This document shows positions 7,057 to 9,538 of a stretch of 9,538 nt of DNA, piece after piece. How positions within the stretch are numbered: the stretch's first letter is position 1; the number at the start of each line of letters is the position of its first letter. Below the pieces are notes generated by a model. The model saw only the letters and a list, made by a program, of their open reading frames with translations, was not told the origin of the DNA and did not search any database. Source of the DNA: an uncultured Clostridia bacterium (GTDB taxonomy: Bacteria; Bacillota; Clostridia; Saccharofermentanales; Saccharofermentanaceae); assembly GCA_946545505.1 (NCBI GenBank), contig CAMNNN010000042.1, positions 1 to 9,538 on the forward strand, read 5' to 3'. A program made the translations under genes and the position numbers.

Positions 7057-8600
7057 TAATTTCCGCCTCCTGACATTACATAACCTAAGATCTGGAATCC
7101 CGTTCTGTTACCGCCCGTGTATGTGGGGAAGTATCCTGACAGGGAAGAGCCGTGACCTCCTACGAAGAACAATCCGGGGATAGTTCTCTCCACTCCGTTA
7201 GCTATTGTTCTCGAGGACATACCGTCCCACTTCTCTGAAGCATAGCCGTATATCGAACCCTGAGGAGTACCCATATAGCGGGCGAACGTAACGGGACTCG
7301 CGATCTCAATCTCTTCGATATGATCGCGGAGGTTGTACCCCATGATCTCCTCGACATGAGTGATCATCTCATCTGCGACCTCTCTTTTGACCTTTACATA
7401 GTCCTCTTCAGTGACGTCGGCCCATGCATCTTCTGTGTAGGAGATGGTGATGACCAACATTGTGGTGCCTTCAGGGGTGCAGCCGGGGTTGGCAATATTA
7501 AGGCAGCAAACATCAACCGCGAACTCGCTCATCTTCCTGTCTGCCGAAGCATCACAGATGACCTTGGAGTCCTTGGTGGAACTGATAAATACCGTGTAAT
7601 CCTTAATGCCGATCTCCTCCGGGGAAGCATCGAGTCCGAGGTAAACACTGAAAGCACGGAAACCGTATTTCCTGGCATTGATCTTCTTGTACTCATACCC
7701 GGGTACAAGTGACTTGTCGTCAAGGAGCTTTCCGTAAACAACCTCGGGGAAAGCGTTAGAGGCAACTGCGGTGCACTCGAATACTCTTCCGTCAGCGACC
7801 TGAACTCCGCATACGGCTCCGTTCTTCGTAAGAAGCTTTGTTACTTCCGTCTCGAAAAGGAACTTGCATCCGAGCTTGGCAGCACGGTCCACTATGGCTG
7901 CGGAAAGCTGGTGTGATCTCATCTTGGGAACGTACGCACCATTAACAAAATAGCCGTATACCATCAACAGGTAGCGTGAAGCATCTACGGTGTCGATATC
8001 GGTGCCCTGATAAGGCCAGTATGCCGTCATGATATCGATGAGCTTCTGGCTCATGCCGAGTGCGCGGAAAAACTCTCCTGCGGACATGGTCATTATTCTC
8101 ATGAAGTTCGCGTGTTCATTCTTCAACACATCGGGATCGGGATTGCCTCTTGTGGAGCCCCAGTAATCAAGTCCCGACGCCATGTCTTCGTAAGCCTGGA
8201 AGAATTTGTTCATGCTCTCCACATCTTCGGGACAGATCTCATTTATCAGCTCCATAACCTTGTCCTTGCCGTGAGGGAAGGTTACGTCTATGGAGCGTTC
8301 TCCGTTCTTCTCGACGATATACCTGAAGGCATCCTTAATGGGAAGCATTTCCACTTTGATGCCGAGCTCGTCAAAGAGCTTACCGAGCTCGCCCCGCATC
8401 TCGCCCTGGCCGAAGTCCGGAATCTCATGCAAAGAGGCATCAAATTCGAATCTTCCTCTGACAAAACTCGTAGCAGCACCGCCGGGGAGATTATGACGCT
8501 CCAATACGAGAGTCTTAAGTCCCATCCTTGAGGCACGGCAAGCCGTCATCAGTCCACCGTTACCGGCGCCGATAACAATCAGATCGTATTTCTCTGACAA
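7056..8600 (-). CDS. FAD-dependent oxidoreductase of the phytoene desaturase / retinol saturase superfamily
   Basis: A 514-residue flavoprotein, a normal length for the CrtI/RetSat group. The N-terminal FAD-binding fold has VIGAGNGG (9-16; GxGxxG), ribose-binding E34 and the LPGGAATSF segment (38-46). A substrate-domain stretch, MRSHQLSAAIVDRAAKLGCK, matches the conserved part of the family that precedes the second FAD contact. The C-terminal FAD site is PGLFFVGGHGSS (475-486) followed by a Gly-rich segment. Family members desaturate, isomerise or saturate C=C bonds in carotenoids, retinoids and similar lipids; the substrate here cannot be read from the sequence. No carotenoid genes are nearby, and the co-transcribed NAD(P)H/ferredoxin reductase suggests a reduction rather than a desaturation (inference). 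The start is TTG at 8600, chosen because AGGGAGGTG (8614-8606) lies five bases upstream. It is the first gene of a two-gene operon. Confidence 0.87.
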   Translation of the reverse strand: MSEKYDLIVIGAGNGGLMTACRASRMGLKTLVLERHNLPGGAATSFVRGRFEFDASLHEIPDFGQGEMRGELGKLFDELGIKVEMLPIKDAFRYIVEKNGERSIDVTFPHGKDKVMELINEICPEDVESMNKFFQAYEDMASGLDYWGSTRGNPDPDVLKNEHANFMRIMTMSAGEFFRALGMSQKLIDIMTAYWPYQGTDIDTVDASRYLLMVYGYFVNGAYVPKMRSHQLSAAIVDRAAKLGCKFLFETEVTKLLTKNGAVCGVQVADGRVFECTAVASNAFPEVVYGKLLDDKSLVPGYEYKKINARKYGFRAFSVYLGLDASPEEIGIKDYTVFISSTKDSKVICDASADRKMSEFAVDVCCLNIANPGCTPEGTTMLVITISYTEDAWADVTEEDYVKVKREVADEMITHVEEIMGYNLRDHIEEIEIASPVTFARYMGTPQGSIYGYASEKWDGMSSRTIANGVERTIPGLFFVGGHGSSLSGYFPTYTGGNRTGFQILGYVMSGGGN

Positions 8601-8617
8601 ACTAGCACCTCCCTTTG

Positions 8618-8634
8618 AAACAATTAAATTGTTT
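8618..8634. promoter_or_regulatory. 17-bp perfect palindrome, putative MarR/OhrR-type operator
   Basis: AAACAATTAAATTGTTT is a perfect inverted repeat around A8626, located between the putative -10 box (8655-8650) and the ribosome binding site of the flavoprotein gene. Its ACAATTAAATTGT core matches, as I recall it, the operator of the organic-peroxide sensor OhrR of Bacillus, a MarR-family repressor. Placed just downstream of the transcription start, a bound repressor would block the operon. No regulator gene is present in the window. Confidence 0.5.
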
Positions 8635-8649
8635 TGGAATTCTAAAATT

Positions 8650-8655
8650 ATTATA
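8650..8655 (-). promoter_or_regulatory. Putative -10 box of the flavoprotein operon
   Basis: A perfect TATAAT on the minus strand (8655-8650) predicts a start near 8643, about 43 bases before the TTG codon. The palindrome would then cover roughly +9 to +25. No recognisable -35 lies 16-18 bp upstream (CTCCGC at 17 bp). Confidence 0.42.
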
Positions 8656-8660
8656 TTCTT

Positions 8661-8690
8661 TTAAAAAATCATGCGGAGATAAAGTATAAT
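8661..8690 (+). promoter_or_regulatory. Putative promoter of the small lipoprotein gene, giving a leaderless or nearly leaderless mRNA
   Basis: TTAAAA (8661-8666) and a perfect TATAAT (8685-8690) are 18 bp apart. The expected start, about seven bases after the -10, falls on the A of the ATG at 8697. No ribosome binding site lies at normal distance; the only candidate, GGAG (8675-8678), is 18 bases from the ATG and upstream of the predicted start of transcription. Confidence 0.48.
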
Positions 8691-8698
8691 GACTTTAT
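8679..8698. repeat. Inverted repeat spanning the -10 box and start codon of the small lipoprotein gene
   Basis: ATAAAGT (8679-8685) and ACTTTAT (8692-8698) are perfect 7-bp inverse complements separated by ATAATG. The element covers the -10 box and the first two bases of the ATG, so it could be a repressor site. If transcription started further upstream, it could be a hairpin that hides the start codon. Confidence 0.42.
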
Positions 8699-9410
8699 GA
8701 ACAAGAAAATCACGACATTTTTTACAGTATTCACAATGGCATTTATCCTCGGCGGATGTGCATCTTCTGATGAACCCGTCGAGACTGGTTCGCTTACACT
8801 GACCACCACTGCCACACAGGGTTTTACATTTACCGTATATGATCCTAATGCGACTGAGCCGACCGAGGAAACTACTCCGCCGGAAAGATCGGTAGCTACA
8901 TTTGATGACTTCGATAAGTTCTCGTTCGAAGAGGACAACACATGCGTGCTGCCCGGAACCAACATAAGATTTACTCTTCCTGACTCATATACTCTTGTTG
9001 ATGATTCGGACAGATTCTTTGAGACCTTCGGCAGTGAGGGTGATGAGAGAATACCTCTTTTCGCTGCGACTGATGATGATGTGGGGGAGATATATGTCGT
9101 TTATATGGGGCCTTACAACTTCATGAATTCGTCTTTGCAGGAGGAGGCCAGCAGCGTTATCGACAGATTTGACGGCTATCACCATGAAGACGGCGGTTAT
9201 ACGAATGTATATACCATTCCGTTCGAGATGAACGGACGTGACTGTGAAGCTTACGGAGTTCTGGCTCTGTATTCCGATTATCCCGAATTTACGCAGATAG
9301 CATTCTTAGTGGGCGATCATGATTCCGCCTACTATGTATTCTGTCAGAATGCTGTTCAGGATGTGGCTGAAGATATTATTTTCCGCTTTGAAGAGCAGCC
9401 TGAAGCTTAA
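8697..9410 (+). CDS. Small lipoprotein of unknown function
   Basis: A 237-residue protein with signal peptide MNKKITTFFTVFTMAFI and lipobox LGGC; Cys21 is the expected lipid anchor, so it should sit on the outer face of the membrane. A low-complexity, Thr/Glu/Pro-rich tether (about 22-66) is followed by an acidic globular region (about 67-235) of mixed alpha/beta appearance, including the segment LPGTNIRFTLPDSYTLVDD (83-101). I do not recognise the family. The gene is divergent from the flavoprotein operon with 96 bases between starts, so the two could share regulation. Its 3' end overlaps the convergent gene on the right by 35 bases. The ATG is placed by the clean signal peptide, since no good ribosome binding site precedes it. 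Confidence 0.8.
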   Translation: MNKKITTFFTVFTMAFILGGCASSDEPVETGSLTLTTTATQGFTFTVYDPNATEPTEETTPPERSVATFDDFDKFSFEEDNTCVLPGTNIRFTLPDSYTLVDDSDRFFETFGSEGDERIPLFAATDDDVGEIYVVYMGPYNFMNSSLQEEASSVIDRFDGYHHEDGGYTNVYTIPFEMNGRDCEAYGVLALYSDYPEFTQIAFLVGDHDSAYYVFCQNAVQDVAEDIIFRFEEQPEA

Positions 9411-9538
9411 CGTTACCGGTATCCTCTGAAGCTTCCTCTTTGACGGGGAAGCCGAGGCCCTTACCGATGTCTTCAATGTATGTTTTATAGCTGTTTCCTA
9501 TAACAATGTTAAACTTTTTGTCCGGTGATTTAAGCTCC
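9376..9538 (-). CDS. C-terminal 54 codons of an unidentified gene (cut by window edge)
   Basis: On the minus strand an open frame enters at 9538 and stops with TAA at 9378-9376. Its product contains KKFNIVIGNSYKTYIEDIGK, then GLGFPVKEEASEDTGNV and the tail KLQAALQSGK. A hydrophobic strand followed by a Gly-Asn-Ser turn and an amphipathic helix looks like real protein, and the frame is open across the whole gap right of 9410. The family is not recognised. It overlaps the end of the convergent lipoprotein gene by 35 bases, and no terminator is seen for either gene. Confidence 0.6.
   Translation of the reverse strand, partial: ELKSPDKKFNIVIGNSYKTYIEDIGKGLGFPVKEEASEDTGNVKLQAALQSGK

Noticed and set aside
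7056..8600. Naming the flavoprotein crtI/phytoene desaturase or linoleate isomerase
   Set aside because: The superfamily is broad, no carotenoid or fatty-acid genes adjoin, and the motifs visible only fix FAD binding, not substrate.
9376..9538. Resemblance of the IVIGNS segment to nitrogenase-like component 1 proteins
   Set aside because: The similarity rests on a few residues in 54 codons; not enough to name a family.
1..9538. CRISPR arrays, tRNA or rRNA genes, insertion sequences, phage or plasmid genes
   Set aside because: No regularly spaced repeats, cloverleaf-like sequences, transposase motifs or terminal inverted repeats were found; all long stretches are coding.

Overview
The window looks like chromosomal DNA of a Gram-positive Clostridia-type anaerobe (Bacillota). 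The evidence is strong GGAGG-type ribosome binding sites, AT-rich intergenic gaps with TATAAT boxes, two lipobox lipoproteins, a type IV pilus retraction ATPase, and a LacI-like-sensor/GGDEF protein of a kind common in Clostridia. I cannot place the genus. No tRNA, rRNA, insertion sequence, phage gene or CRISPR array is visible, and no gene-free stretch exceeds about 180 bases.

Layout. 1-509 (minus) is the N-terminal part of pilT, cut by the window edge. 620-2554 (minus) is a cytoplasmic ligand sensor (LacI/periplasmic-binding fold, no HTH) joined to a diguanylate cyclase domain. Both read leftwards, and pilT has its own -10 box in the gap. Divergently, 2718-5111 (plus) encodes a very large (797 aa) solute-binding lipoprotein without adjacent permeases, ending in a strong terminator. 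A second terminator on the other strand closes the convergent operon 8600-5287 (minus). That operon holds a phytoene-desaturase/retinol-saturase-like flavoprotein, then, overlapping by one base, an FNR-type reductase fused to a [2Fe-2S] ferredoxin domain and a four-helix membrane domain. Divergent from it is a small unknown lipoprotein (8697-9410, plus), which overlaps the 3' end of an unidentified minus-strand gene running off the right edge (9376-9538).

How the genes may work together. The left half suggests a signalling module: an intracellular ligand sensed by the GGDEF protein could set c-di-GMP near the pilus motor gene. The middle operon reads as a self-contained, membrane-tethered electron chain, NAD(P)H to FAD to [2Fe-2S] to a second flavoprotein, probably reducing or desaturating a hydrophobic substrate. 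It is preceded by a 17-bp palindrome resembling MarR/OhrR-type operators. This operon is the best candidate for an undescribed system. Its fused membrane domain still carries what looks like its own internal ribosome binding site and start codon.
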